DNA of 35,371 bases from Alphaproteobacteria bacterium (GTDB lineage: Bacteria; Pseudomonadota; Alphaproteobacteria; Rhodobacterales; Rhodobacteraceae), in contig JAAAPD010000038.1 of assembly GCA_009908505.1 (NCBI GenBank), forward strand, positions 1-35,371, in the 5' to 3' direction. Of the stretch, positions 1 through 7,635 are shown piece by piece (positions within the stretch are counted from its first letter, which is position 1; every line of letters begins with the position of its first letter). A program made the translations under genes and the position numbers. The notes beneath the pieces were generated by a model, which saw nothing but the letters and a program-made list of their open reading frames with translations, had not been told where the DNA came from and did not search any database.

Positions 1-416
1 GCCGCGCCCTTCCAGATCGCCTGCTTCCACATACCGGCCTTCATGTGGTTCAGCCGGCCTGTCATGATGTTGTCGAGCACGCTCATCCCGTCGAACAGCG
101 CAATGTTCTGGAACGTCCGGGCGATGCCAAGGCGAGCCACCTGGTAGGGCCGCATCGGCGGGCGCTTTTCGCCCTTGTAGAACACCTCGCCTTCCTGCGG
201 GTTGTAGAACCCGCTGATGACGTTGAGCATCGAGGATTTTCCCGCCCCGTTGGGGCCAATGATGGCGCGGACCTCGCCTTCGCGGATGTCGAAAGAAATA
301 TCCTTGATCGCCACCACCCCGCCGAAGCGCAGGGTGATGTTCTTCATCTCCATGAGAACCCCGCCGATCTGGCGGCCATCCTCGGTGTTGTAGGAAAGAT
401 CTGGAGGAATACTCAT
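1..416 (-). CDS. livG: Branched-chain (HAAT) ABC transporter ATP-binding protein, LivG-like, partial at window edge
   Basis: Only the first 138 codons are present; the gene runs off the left edge. The protein is the cytoplasmic ATPase of an importer of the branched-chain amino acid/amide (HAAT) family. Visible are the Walker A motif GPNGAGKS (residues 54-61) and the Q-loop in IARTFQNIALF (Gln about 103); the LivG-type sequence FGGVVAIKDISF precedes Walker A. The signature and Walker B motifs would lie outside the window. The ATG at 416 follows the stop of a small membrane protein gene by 4 bases, and that gene overlaps an acyl-CoA ligase gene, so the three are probably co-transcribed. A CoA ligase next to a HAAT importer suggests that the imported substrate may be a carboxylic acid rather than an amino acid; this is inference. 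Confidence 0.9.
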   Translation of the reverse strand, partial: MSIPPDLSYNTEDGRQIGGVLMEMKNITLRFGGVVAIKDISFDIREGEVRAIIGPNGAGKSSMLNVISGFYNPQEGEVFYKGEKRPPMRPYQVARLGIARTFQNIALFDGMSVLDNIMTGRLNHMKAGMWKQAIWKGA

Positions 417-420
417 GGCA

Positions 421-711
421 TCAAGCCCCTATCCCGGTAATCTCGGATATCAACGCTACCGGAAGGCCAACCGTCACGAGCGCGCTCAGATATACGATCA
501 CGGCGATCACCGGAATCAGGAAGTATCGACCGACGCCGTCAATTCCCATTGGGTCGATTTCTCGCGGCCTGATACTCATACCGATTCCGGCGGCGAGCAC
601 TCCAGCTGCCAAATAAATTGATGGACCTCCGTAGTCGACGCCTTGAATGAGCACGTAGCAAATACAGACGACCGCTAAGACCACTAGGTTCAGGTTTAGG
701 ATGCTGGTCAT
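421..711 (-). CDS. Small three-helix membrane protein of unknown function inside ligase/ABC operon
   Basis: A 96-residue protein that I do not recognise. It has three hydrophobic stretches (about residues 5-23, 30-46 and 62-90) separated by a short charged loop RPREIDP (48-54), so it should be an integral inner-membrane protein with no signal peptide. Its ATG overlaps the stop of the upstream ligase gene in an ATGA arrangement, implying translational coupling, and its stop lies 4 bases before livG. By hand count the gene is about 54% G+C against roughly 63% in a sampled part of the ligase, and it uses A/T-ending codons more freely. It could be a late-acquired accessory subunit of the importer or a chance insertion. 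Membrane character and coupling are seen; function is unknown. Confidence 0.7.
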   Translation of the reverse strand: MTSILNLNLVVLAVVCICYVLIQGVDYGGPSIYLAAGVLAAGIGMSIRPREIDPMGIDGVGRYFLIPVIAVIVYLSALVTVGLPVALISEITGIGA

Positions 712-2675
712 TCCGCGGCCACCTTTCCGCTCGACACCGGCACGACCTCAGTGTCCATCAGCTTCAGCGTGGCCTTGATCGACCCTTTGCGGCCATCTTC
801 GTAGGTCACTTCGGTTTCGGTGTAGATCTCGTCCTTGCCGGCATAGAGCGCCTCGACCAGGTCGGCGAATTTCTCGGCGATCACGGCACGGCGCACCTTG
901 CGGGTGCGGGTCATTTCGCCGTCATCGGCGTCCAGCTCCTTGTGCAGCACAAGAAAGCGGTGCACCTGGCAACCCGACAGCATGTCGTCCTGTGCGACGC
1001 TGGCATTCACCTCGTTCACATGGGCGTTGATCGTCTCCAGAACCTGCGGGTGCTGCGACAATTCCTGGTAGCTGGCATAGGCGATGTTGTTGCGCTCGGC
1101 CCAGTTGCCCACCGCCGTCAGGTCGATGTTGATGAAGGCGACGCAGCGGTCCCTGCCCGCGCCGAAAACCACGGACTCGAGGATATTGGGATAGAACTTT
1201 AGCTTGTTTTCCACGTATTTCGGGGCGAAAAGGCCACCATCGGCCATCTTGCCCACGTCCTTGGCGCGGTCGATGATGCGCAGGTGGCCGGTGCCGTCCT
1301 CGATGAAGCCGGCATCGCCCGTGGCGACCCAACCTTCCGGGTCCTTGGTGCCGGCGGTGCTGTCGGGGTTCTTGAAGTACTCCACGAAGGTGCCGGGGCT
1401 GCGATAGTAGACTTCGCCGCTGTCGTCGATGCGCAGTTCGACCCCCGGGCTGGGCACGCCGACCGTGTCGTTGCGCACCTCGCCATCGGGCTGCTGCGTG
1501 ATGTACACGCTGGCCTCGGTCTGGCCGTAAAGCTGTTTCAGGTTGATCCCCAGCCCGCGGTAGAAATCGAAGATTTCCGGCCCGATCGCCTCGCCCGCGG
1601 TATAGCCCACGCGGATGCGGCTCAGGCCCAGCGTGTTCTTGAGCGGGCCGTAGACAAAGAGGTTGCCCAGCCAGTAGCTGAACCGCTCCCCGGCGCTCAC
1701 CGGCTCACCATCTAGGATCTTCGGCCCCACGTCGCGCGCGACCTTCATATAGTGATCGAACAGCCATTTCTTGATCCGCCCGGCATCCTCCATTCGAATC
1801 ATCACATTGGTCAGCTGGCTTTCGAAGACCCGGGGCGGGGCAAAGAAATAGGTCGGACCGATTTCGCGCAGGTCGGTCATCATCGTGTCGGCGCTTTCGG
1901 GGCAATTCACGCAGAACCCCGTCCACATCGCCTGCCCGATGGAAAAGATGAAATCGCCCACCCAGGCCATGGGAAGATAGGCCAGCACCTCGTCACCGGC
2001 ACGCAGGTGGTCGAATTCCGACGAGTTCTTGGAGGTCTCGATGATATTGCGATTTGACAGGACCACGCCCTTGGGCCGCCCCGTCGTACCGCTGGTATAC
2101 AGCATGACACAGGTGCTGTCATAGGTGACCTTGGCCCGGCGCTCGGCGATGATGGGCTCCAGCCGGTAGTGCGCGGCGCGCCCCTCGGCCTGGACGTCCT
2201 CCAGCGCGTTCATGTGGGTGTGATCGTATTTGCGCAAGCCCCGCTTGTCGACATAGACGATCTGGTCGATGCCCTGAACGGTCTCCTGAACCTCGACCAC
2301 CTTGTCGACCTGTTCCTGGTCGCCGCAGACCACGAATCGCGCGCCGCAATGTTCCAGCACGTAGGCCATCTCTTCGGCCACCGCGTCCTGGTAGAGCGGC
2401 ACGGGAATCGCGCCGCAAAGCTGGGCGGCGACCATGGACCAGTATAGCGCCGGGCGATTGCGGCCGATGATGGCGACGCTGTCACCCTCCTCCAGGCCCA
2501 GCGCCACCAGCCCCATGGCCAAGGCATTTACTTCCTCGGCGGCCTCGGCCCAGGTCCAGCTTTGCCAGATCCCGAACTCCTTTTCGCGATAGGCCGCCTT
2601 GCCCCCGTGAAGCGCGACATTGCGATCCAACAGGTCCGGCATGTTGACCGGCTGTCGTGCGGATGCGTCCGACAA
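708..2675 (-). CDS. AMP-dependent long-chain acyl-CoA synthetase/ligase
   Basis: A 655-residue adenylate-forming enzyme that should activate a carboxylic acid (probably a fatty or aryl acid) to its CoA thioester through an acyl-AMP. The core motifs are present: YTSGTTGRPKG (193-203), YGQTEAS (383-389), TGD (452-454) and IDRAKD (468-473). The length and the AKDVGKMADGG region fit the long-chain type that accompanies HAAT ABC transporters in alphaproteobacteria. The start is taken as a TTG at 2675 because a GGAGG Shine-Dalgarno lies 7 bases upstream; an ATG at 2642 is the alternative. The stop overlaps the next gene by 4 bases. A palindrome upstream may be a TetR-type operator. The substrate cannot be told from the sequence. 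Confidence 0.92.
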   Translation of the reverse strand: MSDASARQPVNMPDLLDRNVALHGGKAAYREKEFGIWQSWTWAEAAEEVNALAMGLVALGLEEGDSVAIIGRNRPALYWSMVAAQLCGAIPVPLYQDAVAEEMAYVLEHCGARFVVCGDQEQVDKVVEVQETVQGIDQIVYVDKRGLRKYDHTHMNALEDVQAEGRAAHYRLEPIIAERRAKVTYDSTCVMLYTSGTTGRPKGVVLSNRNIIETSKNSSEFDHLRAGDEVLAYLPMAWVGDFIFSIGQAMWTGFCVNCPESADTMMTDLREIGPTYFFAPPRVFESQLTNVMIRMEDAGRIKKWLFDHYMKVARDVGPKILDGEPVSAGERFSYWLGNLFVYGPLKNTLGLSRIRVGYTAGEAIGPEIFDFYRGLGINLKQLYGQTEASVYITQQPDGEVRNDTVGVPSPGVELRIDDSGEVYYRSPGTFVEYFKNPDSTAGTKDPEGWVATGDAGFIEDGTGHLRIIDRAKDVGKMADGGLFAPKYVENKLKFYPNILESVVFGAGRDRCVAFINIDLTAVGNWAERNNIAYASYQELSQHPQVLETINAHVNEVNASVAQDDMLSGCQVHRFLVLHKELDADDGEMTRTRKVRRAVIAEKFADLVEALYAGKDEIYTETEVTYEDGRKGSIKATLKLMDTEVVPVSSGKVAAE

Positions 2676-2702
2676 CGGATGTCCTCCGATTTTCCTCCCG
2701 TG

Positions 2703-2719
2703 ACGGGGTTCGACCCCGT
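2703..2719 (-). other. Perfect 7-bp hairpin in ligase 5' leader
   Basis: ACGGGGT and ACCCCGT form a perfect 7-bp stem around a 3-base loop, 28 to 44 bases upstream of the TTG start of the acyl-CoA ligase. It lies just upstream of the Shine-Dalgarno and could influence leader stability or translation. No U-tract follows, so it is not a terminator. Confidence 0.4.
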
Positions 2720-2767
2720 GCGAAAGAATACTGCGTCGGGGTCAGGTCAGAGGTCAAACTATTTTTT

Positions 2768-2781
2768 TGAACAACCGTTCA
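2768..2781. promoter_or_regulatory. Possible TetR-family operator upstream of acyl-CoA ligase
   Basis: The sequence TGAACAACCGTTCA has perfect 5-base arms (TGAAC/GTTCA) around 4 bases. It lies about 93 bases upstream of the ligase start in an AT-rich patch. TetR-family regulators of fatty-acid and acyl-CoA metabolism often bind palindromes of this general size. No regulator gene is next to it here, so the assignment is inference from position and shape. Confidence 0.3.
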
Positions 2782-2821
2782 TTTAATTGGCTGGCCAGCG
2801 GGAAACGGCCGGAACGCGAAA

Positions 2822-2841
2822 GGCCGCCCAAGCGGGCGGCC
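2822..2841 (-). terminator. Hairpin downstream of truncated porin
   Basis: GGCCGCCC and GGGCGGCC form a perfect 8-bp stem with a 4-base loop, 24 bases past the porin-fragment stop on the minus strand. Only a short T run follows on that strand, while a five-T run lies shortly after it on the plus strand. It may be a weak or bidirectional terminator separating the fragment from the ligase operon. Confidence 0.5.
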
Positions 2842-2865
2842 CCGGTTTTTCTGCTTTCGTCCCGA

Positions 2866-3564
2866 TCAGAGAAGGAACGGAAAATCGCCGTTGAAATAAA
2901 GCGGCCGAATGACACGCTCGTAAGAGTTCTGATCCTTTAGCGACCCTTCCCCCATATCGAAGGTCACGCCGAAGCCGTCGATGGATTCACTCGGCGTGGA
3001 CAGGCGATTGACCTTTGCGTAGGCCGAGATCCCGTCCATGAATTCATAGCCTCCGCCGAGGCCGAACACCTTCACGTCCCCGCTGTCGAAGGACGAAAAA
3101 TCCGCCAGAATGTCGATCTGCGGGGTCACGGCATAGGCGAAGTCGATGTCCAGCTGGTTGAAGTCGTCGTCGCTCACGCCGAAGTAGCGACCGTCCACGT
3201 CGAACATCTGGCCCGAATGCTGGACCTGCATGACGTAGAGGGTTTCGTCGCTTCCGTTGTCTAGCGACCGGTACAGGCTAAGGGCCGCCTCGGTGCCCTG
3301 GGCGAATTCGTAGCCACCGGTCACTCCGATATAGCGATCCCCGAAGAAGACCTCGCCGATACCGATCCGGCCGAAAAACGGGCCAGACATCTGGGTGCCA
3401 TCAAAGGTCGCGAATATCTCACTGGTGTTTTCGGTCGACCCGTCGAAGTCGAGATGCGTGTAGCTGGCCCCGACCGAGATGCTGGGCGTGATCGCATAGG
3501 CCCCGTTGATGCTTGTACCGGTCAGCGTGGGGCCGCTGCCACCGCCCGAGGTATCGAGCCGCAT
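2866..3564 (-). pseudogene. N-terminally truncated outer-membrane beta-barrel (porin-like) protein
   Basis: About 225 residues have outer-membrane barrel character: alternating polar and hydrophobic strands, Gly- and Asp-rich turns, and repeated patterns such as SINGAYAITPSISVGASYTHL and FGLGGGYEFMDGISAYAKV. Porins of this kind need a signal peptide, yet none precedes the barrel. The first in-frame ATG (3564) gives MRLDTSGGGSG, and further upstream the frame runs into the antisense of the neighbouring dehydrogenase gene. Only about 85 bases separate this ATG from that gene's start, too few for the missing signal and first strands. I read it as the C-terminal remnant of a porin gene whose 5' end was lost by rearrangement. 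It could instead be a short signal-less protein, which is less likely. A hairpin follows the stop. Confidence 0.6.
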
Positions 3565-3648
3565 CACGCAGATCCACGCCGGGCACGCCTTTTGCTTGAC
3601 CCGCGCCGCCGGAACGGCAAGGTCATGCCCGACCAGCGGGAGGGGCTT

Positions 3649-4671
3649 ATGCACATCTGGATGCGCGCGGAGTCGCGCCCGAACGAACGGCGCGCGGGCC
3701 TGATGCCCGAAGGCGCGGCCGAATTGCTGGCCCGCGGGCATAAAGTCAGCGTCGAGGACAGCGACACGCGGATCATCCCGACCGAAGCCTACCGCCAGGC
3801 CGGCTGCCACATCGCCTCCCAAGGATCCTGGCCACAGGCACCGACGGAGACGATCATCCTCGGCCTCAAGGAACTGCCCGAGGACGGAACGCCCCTGCAC
3901 CATCGTCACATCATGTTCGGCCATGCGTTCAAGGGCCAGCTGGCCGGCCAGGTGCTGCTGGACAGGTTTCACGCCGGGGGCGGCACCTTGCTCGACCTGG
4001 AATACCTGGTGGATGCGACGGGCCGCCGCGTCGCCGCCTTCGGCTATTGGGCCGGCTACGCGGGGGCGGCCTTGTCATTGCGGGCCCTGGCGGGGCGATC
4101 CGGTCCTGTCGATGTCTACCAAAGCGTGCAAGACATGGCCGAAGAACTGCGTGACGCCCTGGCGGGCCATCGACCCATCGTCCTGATCATCGGGGCGCTG
4201 GGGCGCGTGGGCACCGGGGCCGCCGACATCTGCGATGCCGTGGGCGCCAAGGTCACGAAATGGGACAGGGCCGAGACCGCCCATGGCGGCCCCTTCCCCG
4301 AGATCCTGGACCATGAGGTTTTCCTGAACTGCATCCTCGCCGCACCCGGCGTGCCGGTTTTCGTGCCGCGCAACGCGGGTGCCCTGCCCCGCGCCTTGCG
4401 TGTGATCGGCGATATCGCCTGCGACCCGGACAGCGATTTCAACCCGGTGCCCGTCTATGACCAGGCGACGACGTGGCAATCTCCGACGCTGCGCGTCCAC
4501 GACGACCCACCACTGGAGGTGATGGCGATCGACAATCTGCCGTCGCTGCTGCCATTGGAATCGTCCGAGGATTTCGCGGCCCAGCTGCTGCCGCATCTGT
4601 TCACCCTCGACCGGATCGACGAAGGCGTCTGGCACCGCGCGGCTGATACCTTTCGGACCTACCGGGCCTGA
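3649..4671 (+). CDS. Saccharopine dehydrogenase, LYS1-like (NAD+, L-lysine-forming type)
   Basis: A 340-residue cytoplasmic protein resembling the fungal LYS1 family, which interconverts saccharopine with lysine and 2-oxoglutarate. Supporting features are the N-terminal MHIWMRAESRPNERRAG, which fits the alanine dehydrogenase/LYS1-type N-terminal domain, the HIMFGHAFKGQ segment, and a dinucleotide-binding stretch IGALGRVGTGAADIC near residue 180. The length is close to that of yeast LYS1. The ATG at 3649 has a purine-rich GGGAGGGG just upstream; an in-frame extension back to 3454 is only antisense of the porin fragment. Its 3' end overlaps the convergent DUF3775 gene by 13 bases. Because the same window encodes DapB of the diaminopimelate route, a role in lysine catabolism or interconversion seems more likely than lysine biosynthesis; that is inference. 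Confidence 0.85.
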   Translation: MHIWMRAESRPNERRAGLMPEGAAELLARGHKVSVEDSDTRIIPTEAYRQAGCHIASQGSWPQAPTETIILGLKELPEDGTPLHHRHIMFGHAFKGQLAGQVLLDRFHAGGGTLLDLEYLVDATGRRVAAFGYWAGYAGAALSLRALAGRSGPVDVYQSVQDMAEELRDALAGHRPIVLIIGALGRVGTGAADICDAVGAKVTKWDRAETAHGGPFPEILDHEVFLNCILAAPGVPVFVPRNAGALPRALRVIGDIACDPDSDFNPVPVYDQATTWQSPTLRVHDDPPLEVMAIDNLPSLLPLESSEDFAAQLLPHLFTLDRIDEGVWHRAADTFRTYRA

Positions 4672-4985
4672 TACAGCTCGTCTTCCTCGGCGCTGGCGGA
4701 AATGCCCAGCGCGTCGAGGCCGTTTTCCAAGTGATCGGCCAGATGTGGCGATCCCTTGAGGTAGGTCTCGGTCGGCGTGCTGGCCTCGGCACTGGCGTAG
4801 TCGATGGCCTCGGCCAGCTCCTCGGGCTCGTAGGACCCGCGCCCGATCCACATGATGGCGACCAGGCTGGCCTGCTCCTCTTCGGTCAGGCCACCCACAA
4901 AGGCATCGAATTCCGCCTCGGCCCGGTCCATCTCTCGCGCCAGGATGATGACCTCGGCGACCTTGTCTGTGGTTATGTTCAGCAT
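4659..4985 (-). CDS. DUF3775 family protein
   Basis: A 108-residue acidic soluble protein with the features I associate with DUF3775: an N-terminal helix MLNITTDKVAEVIILAREMD, a central LVAIMWIGRGSYEPEELAEAI, and a C-terminal HLADHLENGLDALG. No catalytic residues can be assigned and the function is unknown. The ATG at 4985 is preferred because GGGAGG lies just before it; an upstream in-frame ATG at 5015 would add ten residues. The gene converges on the saccharopine dehydrogenase gene, sharing 13 bases at their 3' ends, so the two transcripts are antisense there. Confidence 0.75.
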   Translation of the reverse strand: MLNITTDKVAEVIILAREMDRAEAEFDAFVGGLTEEEQASLVAIMWIGRGSYEPEELAEAIDYASAEASTPTETYLKGSPHLADHLENGLDALGISASAEEDELYQAR

Positions 4986-5065
4986 GGGATCCTCCCGCAG
5001 CAGCTTCCTGTTCACCCGGCTACCCTGAGTCCCAAGATGACATGATACCTTGATTCAGAACAAGC

Positions 5066-5800
5066 TCAGCGCCCGAACACGCGATAATAGGCCCAGTCCG
5101 GCAGGAATTGCGACAACCGGAACAGCCAGGAAAAGAGCGTCGGGAAGCTGCGCTTGAAACTGTCGGTCTGCATGTGGTCGAACACTTCCTGGCCGGCAGA
5201 TTCTGGTTCCATCAGGAACGGCATGTGGAAGTCGTTCTTGTCGGTCAGGCGGGTGCGGATGAAGCCCGGATTGACCACCTGCACGTCCACCCCGGTCTTG
5301 CGCAGATCAGCATACATGCATTCGGCCAGCGACATGGTGCCCGCCTTGGACGCCGTGTAGCCGATGGAGCCGGGCAGTCCTCGGAAGCCGGTCAGCGAGG
5401 ACGTGATGACGATATGGCCGGCATCCCGCGTGACCATGCCCGGCACGACCTGCCCCAGCACCCGGACGAAGCCGGAGAAGTTGACATTGGCCATGGCTGT
5501 GGCCTGATCGGCATCCCAATCCTTTGCGCCGAAGGGCCAATAGACCCCGGCCAGCAGAACCAGGCCGTCGACCTCGCCCACGGCCGCGGCGGCCTCTTTC
5601 ACGCTGTCATCGTCGCCGATATCGACCGTCTGAACATGGCTCTTGCCCGGCAAGTCCTGCGCCAGCGCCTCCAGCTCGTCGCGCGACCTGGCGGAAAGGA
5701 TCAATTCGGCCCCCGCGCGGCTGAGGTGATGGGCCAGGGCGCGGCCCAGCCCCTCGCTGGCACCGACCAGCCAATAGCGTTTACCTGCGAACTCTCTCAC
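5066..5800 (-). CDS. Short-chain dehydrogenase/reductase of the sigma-E-linked operon
   Basis: A 244-residue classical SDR. The Rossmann motif GASEGLG occupies residues 13-19 and the catalytic set Ser134/135, Tyr148 and Lys152 is intact (YTASK). The usual NNAG motif is replaced by LLAG. The C-terminus carries hydrophobic and aromatic segments (FSWLFRLSQFLPDWAYYRVFG) that may contact the membrane or a lipid substrate. It is the last gene of the operon running leftward from the rpoE divergent promoter, 24 bases after DUF3833. In Rhodobacter sphaeroides, as I recall, an SDR sits at the same position next to rpoE-chrR. The substrate is unknown; a fatty-acid or lipid carbonyl is a reasonable guess. 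Confidence 0.85.
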   Translation of the reverse strand: MREFAGKRYWLVGASEGLGRALAHHLSRAGAELILSARSRDELEALAQDLPGKSHVQTVDIGDDDSVKEAAAAVGEVDGLVLLAGVYWPFGAKDWDADQATAMANVNFSGFVRVLGQVVPGMVTRDAGHIVITSSLTGFRGLPGSIGYTASKAGTMSLAECMYADLRKTGVDVQVVNPGFIRTRLTDKNDFHMPFLMEPESAGQEVFDHMQTDSFKRSFPTLFSWLFRLSQFLPDWAYYRVFGR

Positions 5801-5824
5801 TTGGTCACTCCTTTCAGGGCGCAG

Positions 5825-6403
5825 TCACTCGCCCGGTGTCATATCCGCATCGCCCCGGATCGGACGAATCGTGGCGACAAGCTCGGCCACCTTTATCCCG
5901 AGTTTACGAAACTGGCTGCGATTGATGATGGTTCCATTGGGCATCAGGTACATCCAGTCCACGGTGTCAAGTTCATGTCCACCCGCATCCTCGGTCAGTT
6001 TGATCCGGTATTTCAACCGCACGGCAGATCCGCGCTGCATCCCCTCGCCGGTGCCGATCACGTCGGGCGCGGTCGCCTGGATCTGGCCATCATTGCCCAG
6101 GCGTAGGGACCATTGGCGTTCCTGCCGTGTGCCGCTGTCATAGTCGAAAACCTCCCGCAGGGTGCCGATATCGCCCTCCCAATGGCCCTCGAACCGGGCC
6201 ACGAAGCGCGAGGCGACCCGCCCGGTCGGGCCATAGATCACGCCTTCGCATTCCAGCGGTCCGTTCAACACGGTCTGGATATTGAAAACCGGGCCGTCGG
6301 CATAATCCTCCGGGCGTTGGGCAGTGAAATCTGCAAGCCGGGTCTTGAGGATCATTACAACGGCTAGCACGGCCATCCCGATCAGAATGTAGGAAAACAT
6401 CAT
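5825..6403 (-). CDS. DUF3833 family protein
   Basis: A 192-residue protein with one N-terminal hydrophobic helix (about residues 2-20, MFSYILIGMAVLAVVMILK) and a soluble beta-rich remainder containing PLECEGVIYGPTGRVASRF and DTVDWMYLMPNGTIINRSQ, which fit DUF3833. That family is often found beside DUF1365 and flavin oxidase genes. The molecular function is unknown; the fold may be lipocalin-like. The start is ATG at 6403, overlapping the stop of the MFS gene by 4 bases; a second ATG follows immediately. It is likely anchored in the membrane with its domain in the periplasm. Confidence 0.8.
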   Translation of the reverse strand: MMFSYILIGMAVLAVVMILKTRLADFTAQRPEDYADGPVFNIQTVLNGPLECEGVIYGPTGRVASRFVARFEGHWEGDIGTLREVFDYDSGTRQERQWSLRLGNDGQIQATAPDVIGTGEGMQRGSAVRLKYRIKLTEDAGGHELDTVDWMYLMPNGTIINRSQFRKLGIKVAELVATIRPIRGDADMTPGE

Positions 6404-7635
6404 GGGGTTTCCTCCAGTTGCGTGGCGGCCAGAAGCGCGATCGCCACGAGTTTCAAAAGAGACGGCACCAGGGCGTAGAGGACCGTCAACATGGCCAGGG
6501 CGGCCTCGGGCTGGGCCGCGGCCCCGGCCTGAAAGCCGGTCCATTCCAACAAGGGCAGAAGCACGGCCGCGGCCAGGGCCAGCGTGAACTTGCTGACCAG
6601 CGACCACAGGCCGAACCCCTGCCCCGCATTGGGCGCGATGGCGGCCATGCGCCGCGCGAACATGGCTGGCAGCAGCGTCAGGTCGGCGCCGATGGTGGCC
6701 CCCGACGCGACGCAGATCACCGCGAAGGCCAGCGTGTCGCCCGCCCCCAGCAACAGGGTGAAGCCGAAAGAGACCACCGCCAGAACCATCGCTGCCAGCA
6801 GCACCGGACGGGCCCCGAACCGGCGCGCGAGGGCACCCCAGGCCGGGGCCGAGGCCGCGGCGGCCAGGAAGAAAAGTACCAGAAGCGGGCCTTCCCAACC
6901 CGGTGCCGCCAGGCGGCTTTCGACGAAGAACAAAAACAGGGTCGAGGACACCGCCAAAGGCGCGGCATTGACCAGCGCAAGGATCAGCAGACGCCGCGCG
7001 AGGTGATCCTGGAGGATCGCGCCGATCCGGGCCGGCGGTGCGGCATGGCCCTGCGCCGACCATTCGGGCAGCATGGCCAGCGCCGCCAGCAGCGCGACCG
7101 CCGCGAACCCCCAGGCAAAGACCGAGAAGGGCGCCAGAACGATACCCGCCAGAAGCGTGGGCGCCACGGCGGCCAGGCAAACGCCCAGAAGCGCCCCGGT
7201 TTCACGCCAGGCCGCCAGGTGCACATGGCCGCCGTTCAGCGTCGCGGCCTTGCCGACGCCCTGCGCATAAAAGGTGATCGTCAAAAAACTGAACGCCGTG
7301 AATAGCCCGGTGATCGTCAGACCGAACCACCAGACCGGCGCGATGGGGGGCGCCACGGCGAAAAGACCCAGCATGGACACTGCCAAAACCGCCGCCCCCA
7401 GCGTGGCCGCAGCGGGCCGCAACCGGCGCACACGTTCGCTGACCCATCCCAGGGCCGGGTCCTGCACCACGTCTAGCAGTCGCAACCCGAACAGGACGGC
7501 CCCCAAAAGGGCAAGGCTGACGCCATAATTGTCGGCATAGAACTTGGGGGCGTAAATATAGATCGGCAGCCCCGCCCCCGACAGCACGCCCGCAAAGCCC
7601 GCATAGGCGGGCAGGCGCTGGGACAGGGCGGTCAT
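6400..7635 (-). CDS. MFS transporter, GPH/MelB-like, of the sigma-E-linked operon
   Basis: A 411-residue polytopic membrane protein with about twelve hydrophobic segments and the MelB-like (GPH, MFS_2) signature LRLLDVVQDPALGWVSERVR after the second helix. GPH members are usually cation symporters for sugars, but homologues beside DUF1365 and flavin oxidase genes have no proven substrate. The context suggests a lipid-related or stress-related compound. The ATG at 7635 overlaps the DUF1365 stop by 4 bases, and the stop overlaps the DUF3833 start. An upstream in-frame extension exists but lies inside DUF1365 coding sequence. Confidence 0.88.
   Translation of the reverse strand: MTALSQRLPAYAGFAGVLSGAGLPIYIYAPKFYADNYGVSLALLGAVLFGLRLLDVVQDPALGWVSERVRRLRPAAATLGAAVLAVSMLGLFAVAPPIAPVWWFGLTITGLFTAFSFLTITFYAQGVGKAATLNGGHVHLAAWRETGALLGVCLAAVAPTLLAGIVLAPFSVFAWGFAAVALLAALAMLPEWSAQGHAAPPARIGAILQDHLARRLLILALVNAAPLAVSSTLFLFFVESRLAAPGWEGPLLVLFFLAAAASAPAWGALARRFGARPVLLAAMVLAVVSFGFTLLLGAGDTLAFAVICVASGATIGADLTLLPAMFARRMAAIAPNAGQGFGLWSLVSKFTLALAAAVLLPLLEWTGFQAGAAAQPEAALAMLTVLYALVPSLLKLVAIALLAATQLEETP

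Noticed and set aside
2703..2719. GGGGTTCGACCCC as a tRNA T-arm or an integration site from a tRNA 3' end
   Set aside because: The loop is too short for a T-loop when paired, and there is no acceptor stem, anticodon arm or flanking integrase.
3454..3648. Longer N-terminus for the saccharopine dehydrogenase
   Set aside because: The 65 additional residues are antisense to the porin fragment and precede the natural MHIWMRAE start, which has its own purine-rich ribosome-binding site.
3565..3972. In-frame upstream extension of the porin fragment to a 368-residue protein
   Set aside because: The extra 136 residues are the antisense of the saccharopine dehydrogenase gene, have no signal peptide or barrel pattern, and are Arg/His/Pro-rich as expected of a shadow frame.
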